DNA of 59,443 bases from Paludibacteraceae bacterium (GCA_024401495.1 JAKSKW010000010.1:1-59443); one strand, 5' to 3'. Positions 18,375-26,386 are shown, numbered from the stretch's first letter. Notes: generated by a model from the sequence alone, not told the origin. Numbers and translations: made by a program.

Positions 18375-18650
18375 GTGAAACTGTTGACTTACATAGCCAA
18401 CGTCAGATCCCGTAAATCTACAAGCCAGCCACATGCAGTTTTCTTGAGTCCGGATCCGCTCATTGCAGATGAGGGCAACTGGATGAACTACAACCGTTAT
18501 CTCTATTGCCTCGGTAATCCGGTAATGTTTGTAGATCCGACAGGAATGCAGGTGAATAATTATTTTTTTAACTTAATCAAAGAATTATTGGAGTGTGCTA
18601 AATCACGTCTTAAACTTTCCGTATTGTTGTCATATATTTCGTATTTTTAG
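18375..18650 (+). pseudogene. RHS repeat-associated core fragment
   Basis: An open frame of 91 codons contains residues FLSPDPLIADEG and NYNRYLYCLGNPVMFVDPTG. This is the hallmark end of the RHS/YD-repeat core domain, where the SPDP..NYNRY.Y..NNP..DP.G signature precedes a variable C-terminal toxin. Upstream no YD repeats are found in any frame, and the sequence before the motif is not RHS-like. The tail after DPTG is only about 35 residues (NYFFNLIKELLECAKSRLKL..). I read it as a remnant of a deleted RHS gene, although an orphan RHS tip cassette is a formal alternative. Confidence 0.65.
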
Positions 18651-18658
18651 TACCTTTG
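18627..18658 (+). promoter_or_regulatory. Promoter of lrgAB
   Basis: TTGT, 20 bases, TACCTTTG, then GCAG. Good agreement with the Bacteroidota consensus, 26 bases before the lrgA ATG. It overlaps the end of the RHS remnant, consistent with that frame being dead. Confidence 0.65.
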
Positions 18659-18684
18659 CAGCATTATTATAAAATACTAATTCA

Positions 18685-19038
18685 ATGGCACTACAACTAT
18701 TCATCATCTTTGCCATGTTGGCATTCGGGGAATTGGTGGTATGGCTGACGGGAGTTCCTGTTCCGTCGTCGATCATTGGAATGCTAACTCTTACGTTTTT
18801 GCTCAAGATTGGAGTGATCAAACTCCAGTGGGTGAAATCGGCAAGCAACGTGCTTGCCGGCAACCTTACTTTCTTCTTCATTCCACCAGGAGTATCGTTG
18901 ATTCTATACTACGAACTAATTAAAAACCAGTGGATTCCAATCACTGTGTCAATTATAGTCAGCACAATTTTAGTGATGGTAACAACCGTCTGGACATATA
19001 AACTTGTCAGAAAACACAATGGAAATTCTAGAAAATAA
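18685..19038 (+). CDS. lrgA: CidA/LrgA family holin-like membrane protein
   Basis: 117 residues, four hydrophobic helices. PVPSSIIGMLTLTFLL is the CidA/LrgA signature, followed by NLTFFFIPPGVSLILYYELI, also typical. The family is linked to control of murein hydrolase export and cell lysis and to small-metabolite transport; the exact activity in Bacteroidota is not established. Its stop lies inside the next gene, with a 20-base overlap from the lrgB ATG at 19019, so the two are co-translated. Confidence 0.9.
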   Translation: MALQLFIIFAMLAFGELVVWLTGVPVPSSIIGMLTLTFLLKIGVIKLQWVKSASNVLAGNLTFFFIPPGVSLILYYELIKNQWIPITVSIIVSTILVMVTTVWTYKLVRKHNGNSRK

Positions 19039-19708
19039 ATACGTGCTAATCGCCTTGACGTTTGGCGTCTACGCAGTGTCGAAGCACCTTCAGAAGCGTA
19101 CCAATATTCTATTGCTCAACCCTATTCTGGTAAGCATTGCTGTCATCATCATTTTCTTGAAATTCACTGGAATAGACTACAGCAAATACAAAGAGGCTTC
19201 AACAGCCATTGATATCTGGCTTTCACCATGTGTTGTGGCAATGGGAGTACCACTCTACCTACAGTTGGATAACATCAAGAAGCTAATTGTGCCTATACTT
19301 GTATCCCAGGTGGTGGGATGTTTAGTGGGGCTTTTCAGCGTCGTCTACATAGCCAAATGGCTTGGAGCGACAGATGAGGTTGTGCTTTCGCTTGCCCCAA
19401 AATCAGTCACGACGCCAATCGCAATGCAAGTGTCGGAGATGATGGGGGGAATCCCAGCACTCACAGTGTCAGCCGTGGTGATCGCAGGTATCTTTGGCGG
19501 AGTGTTCGGATTGAGCATTTTCGGACTTTCAAGAGCCAAGACACCAATCGGAGAGAGCCTGAGTATGGGTACGGCCTCACATGCCGTCGGCACATCAAGA
19601 GTGATGGAGATCAGCACACGTTACGGAGCCTACGCCGGAGTAGGACTATCCCTTAACGGAATCTTGACAGCCATCATCGCGCCAACGATTTTGAGCTGGA
19701 TAATGTAG
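19019..19708 (+). CDS. lrgB: LrgB/CidB family membrane protein
   Basis: 229 residues from the ATG at 19019 (MEILENKYVLIAL); a TTG 15 bases upstream is possible but unnecessary. Multiple transmembrane helices carry conserved LrgB motifs: ALAPKSVTTPIAMQVSE and GTASHAVGTSRVMEI. It pairs with lrgA upstream as the usual two-component lrgAB set. An AT-rich perfect inverted repeat (19752-19784) follows the stop. Confidence 0.93.
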   Translation: MEILENKYVLIALTFGVYAVSKHLQKRTNILLLNPILVSIAVIIIFLKFTGIDYSKYKEASTAIDIWLSPCVVAMGVPLYLQLDNIKKLIVPILVSQVVGCLVGLFSVVYIAKWLGATDEVVLSLAPKSVTTPIAMQVSEMMGGIPALTVSAVVIAGIFGGVFGLSIFGLSRAKTPIGESLSMGTASHAVGTSRVMEISTRYGAYAGVGLSLNGILTAIIAPTILSWIM

Positions 19709-19751
19709 TTATTTAATATGCTGACTCTGATAATTGTATCATCCCTAAAAG

Positions 19752-19784
19752 AATTGCATCATTTTACGCCAAAATGATGCAATT
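19752..19784. repeat. Perfect 14-bp inverted repeat with a third half-site
   Basis: Arms AATTGCATCATTTT and AAAATGATGCAATT flank a 5-base loop. A further TTGATGCAATT follows at 19793-19803. The stem lacks a T tail, so it is either an mRNA-end hairpin or an operator-like site between lrgB and PBP1A. Confidence 0.6.
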
Positions 19785-19811
19785 TCCGTAAATTGATGCA
19801 ATTAATTTAGG

Positions 19812-19867
19812 TAATCATATACGAGTTGTCCAAAATCAAACATTAACTCTTAACAATCCTCATTTTG
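19812..19867 (-). repeat. Degenerate, deleted copy of MITE-like repeat (inverted)
   Basis: Contains ATATACGAGTTGTCCAAA at one end and ACAATCCTCATTTTG at the other. These match, in reverse orientation, the ends of the elements at 22389-22493 and 34306-34424, but the GC-rich hairpins of the centre are missing. Confidence 0.55.
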
Positions 19868-19909
19868 CAGAAAATCAAGAAAAACCTTCATAAAAAGAGA
19901 AAAAAGCAG

Positions 19910-19917
19910 TAGTTTTG
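19910..19917 (+). promoter_or_regulatory. -7 box of PBP1A gene
   Basis: TAGTTTTG followed by TAGG, about 40 bases before the ATG at 19957. Confidence 0.45.
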
Positions 19918-19956
19918 TAGGAAACGAAGACTATTTCTCAAAGAGAACAGATTAAA

Positions 19957-22386
19957 ATGAGTATAAGCGGTAAAATATCCATTGCCTTCTGGGCAATCTT
20001 TTTGATAGTTGTAGGCGCTATCATCGCAATGTTTGTAGGAATCAAGAACGGTTCATTCGGTCATCTACCCCCTGTAGAAGAGCTACAAAGCCCTAAAAAT
20101 AAATTCGCAACTGAGATTTTCTCTTGCGACGGTGCCGTGCTCGGACGTTATTTCCAGTCGAGTGAAAACCGCGTCTACACTGCTTACGAGGATATCTCCC
20201 CTAATCTTGTCAACGCTTTGATCGCAACTGAGGATATCCGTTTCAAGGAGCATTCCGGTATCGACTTTAGATCTCTATTCCGTGCTATCTTCAAATCAGT
20301 GATCCTTCAGCAGAAGAATTCAGGTGGTGGTTCGACTATCACTCAGCAGCTTGCCAAGTTGCTTTACACTGAGGTGGCCCAGGACAAGATCGAGCGTGCT
20401 ATGCAGAAGCCTACAGAGTGGGTGATCGCCGCTAAACTTGAGAAATACTACACTAAGGAAGAGATCATGACAATGTATCTTAACAAGTTCGACTTCCTTA
20501 ACAACGCCGTAGGTATTCGTTCTGCCGCACAGGTCTACTTCTCTACTACTCCTGACAAACTAAAGAAGGAGGAGGCTGCGTTGCTTGTGGGAATGCTAAA
20601 GAACCCCGCTCTTTACAACCCTCACCGTGAGAAGCGTTACGACATGTGTCTTGGCCGACGCAACGTCGTCTTCAGCCAGATGGAGAAGGCAGGATTCATC
20701 ACAACAGCAGAGAAAGATTCGTTGTCTAAACTCCCTATTACATTGCATTTCAACAAGGTAGACCACAAAGAAGGTCTTGCTCCATACTTCCGTGAGCATC
20801 TAAGAAAGGTGATGACAGCAGAGCATCCAGACAAGGCTAAATATCCAAAGTGGGCTCGTCAGAAGTACTACGAGGATTCGTTGGCTTGGGCCACTGACCC
20901 TCTTTACGGATGGTGCAACAAGAACAAGAAGCCAGACGGAACTCCTTACAATCTTTACACTGATGGTTTGAAGATCCACACTACTATCGATTCTCGTATG
21001 CAGAAATATGCAGAGGACGCAATCAGAGAGACACTAGGTGGACATATCCAGCAGTTGTTCTTCAAGGAGAAGAAGGGACGCAAGACTGCTCCATATTCAA
21101 CAAAGACAACTCAAGCTCAGAGAGACTCAATGCTTCAGAAGGCAATGCGTCTAACTGATAGATACCAGCGTATGAAAGCTGCTGGAGCATCAGCGGCTGA
21201 AATCAAAAAGGCATTCAACACTCCTGTCCAGATGCAGGTGTTCGACTGGGAGAAGGGTTCAAAAGATACTGTGCTTTCTCCTATGGACTCTCTAATCTAC
21301 AACAAGAGCCACCTACGCAGCGGTATGATGAGTATCGATCCAAAGAACGGGTATGTCAAGGCCTACGTCGGTGGTCCGGACTTCCGCTACTTCCAGTATG
21401 ATATGTGTACTGTAGGTCGACGTCAGGTTGGTTCCACTATCAAGCCGTTCCTTTACGCTTACGCCATGGAGAACGGAATGAACCCTTGCGACGAGGTGGC
21501 TAACACTCAGCCATCAGTTAAGGTTCAGACTGGTGCAAGAGAGGAAGACTACACAATCTGGCAGCCAAAGAATGTGCCTTACGGTGAGGCAGGAAAGAAG
21601 GAGATCGGCCAGATGATCACATTGAAACGTGGATTGCAGACATCCAACAACTGGACTTCAGCAAGAATCATGATGCAGTACCACCCAGAGGGATTCGTTA
21701 AGTTGCTTCACTCATTCGGTATCAAAAACCAGGAGATTGAGCCAGTTTACTCACTTTGTCTTGGTGTATGTGACTTGACAATTTCCGAGATGTGCGCCGC
21801 TTACACAGCGTTTGCCAACCACGGTATTCAGATTGAGCCAGTCTACGTGGAGAGCATATTCGACAACAATGGAAACCTATTGGCGACATTCAGTCCACGC
21901 ATGAAGGAGATCTTCAGCGACGAGACATCAGAGAAGATGATCTCATTGATGAGAGGTGTGATCGACGGTGGTACAGGTTTGAGAATCCGTTCGTCAGCAG
22001 CGTCGTTCAACTTTACTATTCCTTGGGAGAAAGATCATCCAAAGCATACATATAGAATCGGTTGGGAAACAGAGATGGCAGGTAAGACTGGAACAACCCA
22101 GAACAACTCCGACGGATGGTTTATGGCATTCATTCCAGACCTAATCACAGGTGTATGGGTAGGTGGTGAGGACCGTGATATCCACTTCGACAACTTGCGT
22201 AACGGACAGGGTTCATCTACAGCGCTTCCTATCTGGGGTGTCTACATGAACAAGGTATTCGATGATCCTAATCTTCACTACGACAGAAAGACTAAGTTCA
22301 ATGTGAAGGAGTCTTACAACTGTAAGAACCAGAACGAAGGCGAGCAGAAAGTTGAGGAGAACGCCGTCGAAGGAATCTTTGAATAA
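19957..22386 (+). CDS. Bifunctional class A penicillin-binding protein (PBP1A)
   Basis: 809 residues. One N-terminal transmembrane helix is followed by a GT51 glycosyltransferase domain (about 60-240) with LIATEDIRFKEHSGID (catalytic Glu), GGSTITQQLAK and KEEIMTMYLNKFDF. The transpeptidase domain (about 430-770) has SxxK in VGSTIKPFLYA, SxN in TSNNWTSA and KTG in MAGKTGTTQN. It polymerises and cross-links peptidoglycan in the periplasm. All catalytic motifs are intact. The gene has its own -7 box, is bracketed by inverted copies of a MITE-like repeat, and is followed by a truncated paralogue of its own first third. Confidence 0.95.
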   Translation: MSISGKISIAFWAIFLIVVGAIIAMFVGIKNGSFGHLPPVEELQSPKNKFATEIFSCDGAVLGRYFQSSENRVYTAYEDISPNLVNALIATEDIRFKEHSGIDFRSLFRAIFKSVILQQKNSGGGSTITQQLAKLLYTEVAQDKIERAMQKPTEWVIAAKLEKYYTKEEIMTMYLNKFDFLNNAVGIRSAAQVYFSTTPDKLKKEEAALLVGMLKNPALYNPHREKRYDMCLGRRNVVFSQMEKAGFITTAEKDSLSKLPITLHFNKVDHKEGLAPYFREHLRKVMTAEHPDKAKYPKWARQKYYEDSLAWATDPLYGWCNKNKKPDGTPYNLYTDGLKIHTTIDSRMQKYAEDAIRETLGGHIQQLFFKEKKGRKTAPYSTKTTQAQRDSMLQKAMRLTDRYQRMKAAGASAAEIKKAFNTPVQMQVFDWEKGSKDTVLSPMDSLIYNKSHLRSGMMSIDPKNGYVKAYVGGPDFRYFQYDMCTVGRRQVGSTIKPFLYAYAMENGMNPCDEVANTQPSVKVQTGAREEDYTIWQPKNVPYGEAGKKEIGQMITLKRGLQTSNNWTSARIMMQYHPEGFVKLLHSFGIKNQEIEPVYSLCLGVCDLTISEMCAAYTAFANHGIQIEPVYVESIFDNNGNLLATFSPRMKEIFSDETSEKMISLMRGVIDGGTGLRIRSSAASFNFTIPWEKDHPKHTYRIGWETEMAGKTGTTQNNSDGWFMAFIPDLITGVWVGGEDRDIHFDNLRNGQGSSTALPIWGVYMNKVFDDPNLHYDRKTKFNVKESYNCKNQNEGEQKVEENAVEGIFE

Positions 22387-22388
22387 TT

Positions 22389-22493
22389 GGCAATTGTCCA
22401 AAATGAGGATTGTTAAGGGCGGAACGCCCTAACCCCCACACCAACGCGAGCTCGGAGAGCGAGCGTTATTTGGACAACTCATATATAATTGCC
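22389..22493. repeat. MITE-like element, about 105 bp, with terminal inverted repeats
   Basis: Begins GGCAATTGTCCAAA and ends TTTGGACAACTC..ATAATTGCC, so the ends are inverted repeats. Inside are two GC-rich hairpins (GGGCGGAACGCCC, and an ACGC-GCTC / GAGC-GCGT stem). It starts two bases after the PBP1A stop. A second copy follows tadA at 34306-34424. Confidence 0.7.
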
Positions 22494-22530
22494 TTAGCAT
22501 TTGATTTAATAGTTAATGATTAATAATATA

Positions 22531-22553
22531 GAGACGGGGCATGTCCTCGTCTC
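22531..22553 (+). terminator. Hairpin of the GAGACG palindrome family
   Basis: GAGACGGGGCATGTCCTCGTCTC is an imperfect palindrome between PBP1A and its truncated paralogue. It has no T run, so it may attenuate rather than terminate. Confidence 0.4.
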
Positions 22554-22576
22554 TATCTATTATAGATTCCCCCATC

Positions 22577-23365
22577 ATGAGTATAAGCGGAAAATTAACA
22601 ATCATATTTTGGATATTCGTATCAATAATCGTAGGTTTCGACATTAATACAATAATCCAGACAAAGAACTACTACAATAAATATGCCATGACTGTCGAAG
22701 AAATATTTAATTCCAAAGACATGATGGCATACGCCTATGGTTCACGCGATACAAAAAACGCCAGTCGAAGAATCTCCTGTTCATACGATGAAATTCCAAG
22801 TTGCGTCGTCAACGCTTTGATTGCAACTGAAGATCCCAATTTCTATGAACATTCCGGCATAGATTTCAAAAACGTCTTCAAAGCGATGTACGATGAAATA
22901 GTAAGAGGGAAAAAGACATTCAACCCAACTATCACAGAACAATTAGCAAGGGATATACTAATATTCACAAAAGTATATCCAGGTGCTCTATTAGATAAGT
23001 CAATAGAGCAAAAAATGTTAGTAGACATAGAAAAATTCTTTACAAAAAAAGAAATCTTGACTACATATCTAAATACTTTTGACTTTCTCCACAATGCAAT
23101 CGGCATCTACAGTGCAGCAGATGTCTATTTCTCCACAACACCAGACAGATTAAAGACAGAAGAAGCAGCAATGCTTGTCGGTATGATGCAGAATCCTGCA
23201 TTCTATAATCCAACTCGTGAACGAAGATATGATAAATGTTTGGAGCGACGTAATCACGTGTTGGAGCAGATGGCAAAATACAACTATATAACACCAGTAG
23301 AGAAAGACTCTCTTTGCAAACTTCCAATCGTTTTGCATTTCAAAAAGGTAGAAAGAATTAAATAA
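22577..23365 (+). CDS. Standalone GT51-like domain, truncated paralogue of PBP1A
   Basis: 262 residues from the ATG at 22577, chosen because MSISGKLTIIFWIF aligns with PBP1A's MSISGKISIAFWAIF. It has one transmembrane helix and a GT51-like domain: LIATEDPNFYEHSGIDF keeps the catalytic Glu, and KKEILTTYLNTFDFLHNAIG is preserved. The normally invariant GGSTITQQL loop is changed to FNPTITEQL. It stops at VLHFKKVERIK, the position where PBP1A continues into its transpeptidase half. It lies in tandem, 190 bases after PBP1A. Either it is a decaying duplicate or a specialised monofunctional enzyme or regulator. The frame is intact and divergence is substantial, which favours retained function. Confidence 0.75.
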   Translation: MSISGKLTIIFWIFVSIIVGFDINTIIQTKNYYNKYAMTVEEIFNSKDMMAYAYGSRDTKNASRRISCSYDEIPSCVVNALIATEDPNFYEHSGIDFKNVFKAMYDEIVRGKKTFNPTITEQLARDILIFTKVYPGALLDKSIEQKMLVDIEKFFTKKEILTTYLNTFDFLHNAIGIYSAADVYFSTTPDRLKTEEAAMLVGMMQNPAFYNPTRERRYDKCLERRNHVLEQMAKYNYITPVEKDSLCKLPIVLHFKKVERIK

Positions 23366-23374
23366 TGCCATCAA

Positions 23375-23382
23375 TAATTTTG
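23375..23382 (+). promoter_or_regulatory. Possible -7 box upstream of guanine deaminase gene
   Basis: TAATTTTG followed by CATCC, about 78 bases before the ATG at 23460. No -33 box seen, so support is limited. Confidence 0.35.
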
Positions 23383-23459
23383 CATCCCCATTTACATTAT
23401 TCCCCATTTTTCCTTATATTTACCAAAACAAAATCATAAACCATTAAAATATTGATACT

Positions 23460-23942
23460 ATGAAAAACGAAGAACAGCATATCAAATTCATGCAGATGGC
23501 CATCGACCTATCTGCTAAGAGTGTAGAGGAAGGTGGCGGCCCATTCGGCGCCGTAATCGTGAATAAAGAGGGTGAGATCATCGCCGCAGCTCACAACTGC
23601 GTGACACTAAACAATGATCCTACTGCCCACGCAGAGGTGATGGCAATCAGAGAAGCCTGCCAAAAACTTCAGACTTTCGACCTTAGCGGCTGCACATTGT
23701 ACGCATCTTGCGAGCCATGTCCGATGTGTTTGTCGTCGATGTACTGGGCTCACATCGAGAAATACTACTATGCCGGCACACAGCACGACGCCGCAGAAAT
23801 CGGTTTTGATGATAAATTCATCTACGACGAGATCGCTCAGAAACCAAAAGATAGATTCATGAGCAGAAAGCAACTTCTTCGTGACGCCACATTGAAAGTG
23901 TTCAACACTTGGAAGAACAAAGCGGACAAAATTGAATATTAA
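23460..23942 (+). CDS. guaD: Guanine deaminase-like cytidine deaminase superfamily protein
   Basis: 160 residues of the zinc-dependent CDA fold. The zinc site is HAE in DPTAHAEVMAI and PCxxC in CEPCPMCLSSM. GGGPFGAVIVNKEGE and the C-terminal region (IYDEIAQKPKDRFMSR..) fit bacterial GuaD-type guanine deaminases, which convert guanine to xanthine in purine salvage. The paralogous fold tadA is at 33859, but that protein has the tRNA deaminase pattern instead. A bidirectional terminator separates it from the convergent genes at 24 kb. Confidence 0.82.
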   Translation: MKNEEQHIKFMQMAIDLSAKSVEEGGGPFGAVIVNKEGEIIAAAHNCVTLNNDPTAHAEVMAIREACQKLQTFDLSGCTLYASCEPCPMCLSSMYWAHIEKYYYAGTQHDAAEIGFDDKFIYDEIAQKPKDRFMSRKQLLRDATLKVFNTWKNKADKIEY

Positions 23943-23951
23943 CAAAGACGA

Positions 23952-23980
23952 GGGGCTGTCAAATTTGATTTGACAGCCCC
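23952..23980. terminator. Bidirectional hairpin terminator
   Basis: GGGGCTGTCAAA / TTTGACAGCCCC forms a perfect 12-bp stem with a 5-base loop, between the convergent guaD gene and the decayed cassette on the minus strand. Confidence 0.75.
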
Positions 23981-23987
23981 TTAATAA

Positions 23988-24116
23988 TTATAAGGATCTC
24001 TTACCTCCAATATATGCTGGAGTACAATCACTCGTTATCTGAAAATTAGAATCTGTCTTTAGAGATGGGAACCCATCTGTCAACGTGCGAACTTCTTGCT
24101 CAGTATACTTAACCAT
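23988..24116 (-). pseudogene. Truncated DUF7689-like protein (N-terminal fragment)
   Basis: A 42-codon frame starts with ATG at 24116 and contains FPSLKTDSNFQITSDCTPAY. This resembles the start of a family I recall with FPNL..ITS....YNCIAWA. Here the sequence turns to IGGKRSL and stops exactly where the conserved NCIAWA would follow, so the core is missing. It overlaps the end of the 24080-24373 gene by 37 bases in another frame, the coupling expected for an intact two-gene cassette. I call it a decayed remnant; the family link is from memory. Confidence 0.5.
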
Positions 24117-24373
24117 ACATTACAAATTGTTGTTAGAGGAACATAACCATCACACTTCACCACTTCTGGATAGATCTTATCTAATGCGTGAACTAAAAGA
24201 GTTGGACCTTTTTTTAGTTCCTCATAGATAAACGGTACTGCATCTTCCTGCATCTTAACAATCTCGTCAAAATACTTGTTGTTGAAATTACCTACGGATA
24301 GGAACGCGGTTTCACGATTCCAATTTCTCAGGTTTGTTTGAAACAAAGAACTTGCTGATGTTTTTCCTTTCAT
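24080..24373 (-). CDS. Small protein of unknown function, first gene of a decayed pair
   Basis: 97 residues with the pattern W..ETAFLS.......YFDEIVKMQEDAVPFIYEELKKGPTLLVHALDKIYPEVV..WLSIL. It is reminiscent of a small helical family I recall next to DUF7689-type genes, often discussed as accessory or toxin-antitoxin-like cassettes; that role is not demonstrated. A good promoter precedes it. Its usual partner downstream is truncated. No DNA-binding or nuclease motif is visible. Confidence 0.65.
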   Translation of the reverse strand: MKGKTSASSLFQTNLRNWNRETAFLSVGNFNNKYFDEIVKMQEDAVPFIYEELKKGPTLLVHALDKIYPEVVKCDGYVPLTTICNVWLSILSKKFAR

Positions 24374-24424
24374 AAGTTTTGATCTGTTACTTTTGATTCA
24401 TATTCCCTTTTATAATAACAGTTG

Positions 24425-24455
24425 CAAAACTACACTTTTTTTCATCTAATTCAAA
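24425..24455 (-). promoter_or_regulatory. Promoter of the small-protein cassette
   Basis: Minus strand TTTG, 19 bases, TAGTTTTG followed by CAAC, about 50 bases before the ATG at 24373. Confidence 0.6.
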
Positions 24456-24492
24456 ACGATTTCTATTTTATTCACTTTTTCGTCCACACAAA

Positions 24493-24531
24493 TAAAAAAG
24501 ACCATCCCTTGACACTCGCCAAAGGATGGTC
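24493..24531 (-). terminator. Terminator of GH5 gene
   Basis: Minus strand stem GACCATCC / GGATGGTC with additional inner pairing, followed by TTTTTTATTT. Confidence 0.75.
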
Positions 24532-24574
24532 ATCACTTACTACCATACGCGCTTACTTGCGCTTCTTAAAACTT

Positions 24575-26263
24575 TTATCTTTTGATGAACTTACTTACTT
24601 TTCCGTCGGCTTTCAAAATATAGACACCATCGTGCAAATTGCTGACGTTGATCTTATTAATGCCTTCTGTCATTTCGCTTGCGTAGAGTTGCCTCCCACA
24701 GATATCTGAGATTGTAACGACGCCGCTATTCTCCAAAACCACATTCAATTCTGAACCAGCAAAGAAAAACTTCATTTCGTTACTCCCGTTTACCTCGTTA
24801 ACATCAGTCTCCAGGCATTCATTCAACGACGCTGGTTTAGCCTCAGCCTTCCATGCGTCTGTGATTGTCTTTCCCCAATCAGCCGAAGCCTTCCATGTTT
24901 TAGTATTGTTATAGTTGTTGATTGTGATGTTGTTGTACGACGCAAGAACTGGATTCTTAGATGCATCCTTCACCACGTCAAGATACTGCACGGGACTTCC
25001 ATTGCCATACCACGACCATGCCAACCAACCTACGTTCTTCTCGTTACAGTATGAAAGAATCTTAGCCTCATCAACATCACCGTCGCTATGGAACCATCCG
25101 AACTCTCCTACGCAAACAGCCAAATCCTGGTTGATAACTCCGTCGATATTAGGAATGATATTATTTGTGTTTCCTGCTCCGCCATACATGTGGATTGAGA
25201 AGAGAATATTATTATCGACGTCGGCTGCCAACACATCTTTTCCATATGTGTGGATTGTAGCCGCATTCTGTCCGTATCCACCTGCATCCACCATGATACA
25301 GTTGCGGATGCCAGCATTACGAAGCACAGGAATAGCCTTTACATAACCGTCGCGCCAAACGCTTGCAGATGACGAATTATGCCACTCGTTGGCGATATTC
25401 ACCACGATATATGATTCTGTACCCTTCAACGAGGATGCCATATTTGCGAAATATTGTGCCGCCTTCAAAAGATCATCAATCTTGTCGCTTCCTGTAACGT
25501 CGTGAACCTCAAGGATAGCCACCATACCATACTCCTTACACTTGTCTGCGATTTTTCTTACAGATGCAGCGTCGTCGGCTTTGTTCTTAATTCCATTATT
25601 CAACACAATACGCACCGCATTGGCTCCATACTTATGGATTGCCTCAAGCTGGTCGTATGCTGAGCTCTTAAACCATGTGTATGCCAAATTGACTCCACGC
25701 ATCACAAACTCATCTCCACAATGGTCAAGCAATTTTGTACCGTCGACCTTTATTCCGTCGACATCAGAAACCTTGAAATCGTATGTAGGAGCATTGTTGT
25801 CCTTTTCAATACGCACATAGTCGACAACAGCCCAAGTCCAGATAGGAGACAATTTAATTGTGTTTGCTCCTGCCTTAAAATCGAAAGTTGCGACGAGGGT
25901 TTCGCCCTTCTTATCCTGAGCCTCATCTCCCGATTTGCCAAGGTTAGCGTTTCCACCTATACCATTGACAGCACAGTTGATCTGCTTAAATCCATATACT
26001 GAATTGTAGCCTACATAGACCTTGTAAGCTCCCTTTGATTGTAGATTAACAGTTAGATTGATGTAATCGTCGTCTTCTTTAAGGTTAAGCACACCTGAGC
26101 CCGACTTATTGGATACAGAGACTTCAGTGGCTTTGTAGTCGTTGGAGCACTCCACCTCGTAGATGCCCTTTGCTTCGTTAGCTGCACAGTCGACACCGTC
26201 TGCGGCGAAAGCGTTCACGGTCAGGCCGTAAGCTGCAGCCAAATAGAATAAATATTTCTTCAT
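24575..26263 (-). CDS. T9SS-exported GH5 beta-mannanase with N-terminal CBM
   Basis: 562 residues from the ATG at 26263, which begins the signal peptide (MKKYLFYLAAAYGLTVNAFA). Residues about 25-165 form a beta-sandwich resembling a CBM35/CBM6 sugar-binding module (YKVYVGYNSVYGF, NTIKLSPIWTWAVVDYVRIE). The GH5 domain follows, with FVMRGVNLAYTWF, acid/base Glu in VNIANEWHN (about 293) and nucleophile Glu in CVGEFGWFHSDGDVDE (about 389). GVGWLAWSWYGNGSPVQYLD points to the GH5_8 mannanase group. The end (ISDICGRQLYASEM..GVYILKADGKVSKFIKR) is a T9SS type A sorting domain. It should cleave mannan or glucomannan outside the cell. No SusCD pair is adjacent. A -7 box lies 30 bases upstream. Confidence 0.88.
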   Translation of the reverse strand: MKKYLFYLAAAYGLTVNAFAADGVDCAANEAKGIYEVECSNDYKATEVSVSNKSGSGVLNLKEDDDYINLTVNLQSKGAYKVYVGYNSVYGFKQINCAVNGIGGNANLGKSGDEAQDKKGETLVATFDFKAGANTIKLSPIWTWAVVDYVRIEKDNNAPTYDFKVSDVDGIKVDGTKLLDHCGDEFVMRGVNLAYTWFKSSAYDQLEAIHKYGANAVRIVLNNGIKNKADDAASVRKIADKCKEYGMVAILEVHDVTGSDKIDDLLKAAQYFANMASSLKGTESYIVVNIANEWHNSSSASVWRDGYVKAIPVLRNAGIRNCIMVDAGGYGQNAATIHTYGKDVLAADVDNNILFSIHMYGGAGNTNNIIPNIDGVINQDLAVCVGEFGWFHSDGDVDEAKILSYCNEKNVGWLAWSWYGNGSPVQYLDVVKDASKNPVLASYNNITINNYNNTKTWKASADWGKTITDAWKAEAKPASLNECLETDVNEVNGSNEMKFFFAGSELNVVLENSGVVTISDICGRQLYASEMTEGINKINVSNLHDGVYILKADGKVSKFIKR

Positions 26264-26292
26264 AAGTGTTAGAATTGAGTATATATCTAACA

Positions 26293-26300
26293 CAAAAGTA
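26293..26300 (-). promoter_or_regulatory. -7 box of GH5 gene
   Basis: TACTTTTG on the minus strand, 30 bases before the chosen ATG at 26263, supporting that start. Confidence 0.5.
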
Positions 26301-26386
26301 GGTTCAAATTATATAAGAGAAATGTAATAAAAGTTCAGATAGATGGATTATTGCTCCAGCGACGATAAAAATCATCGCTGGAAACA

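Noticed and set aside
22541..22576. Upstream ATG (MSSSLSIIDSPI) for the truncated PBP1A paralogue
   Set aside because: The first 12 codons read through the GAGACG hairpin; alignment with PBP1A supports the ATG at 22577.
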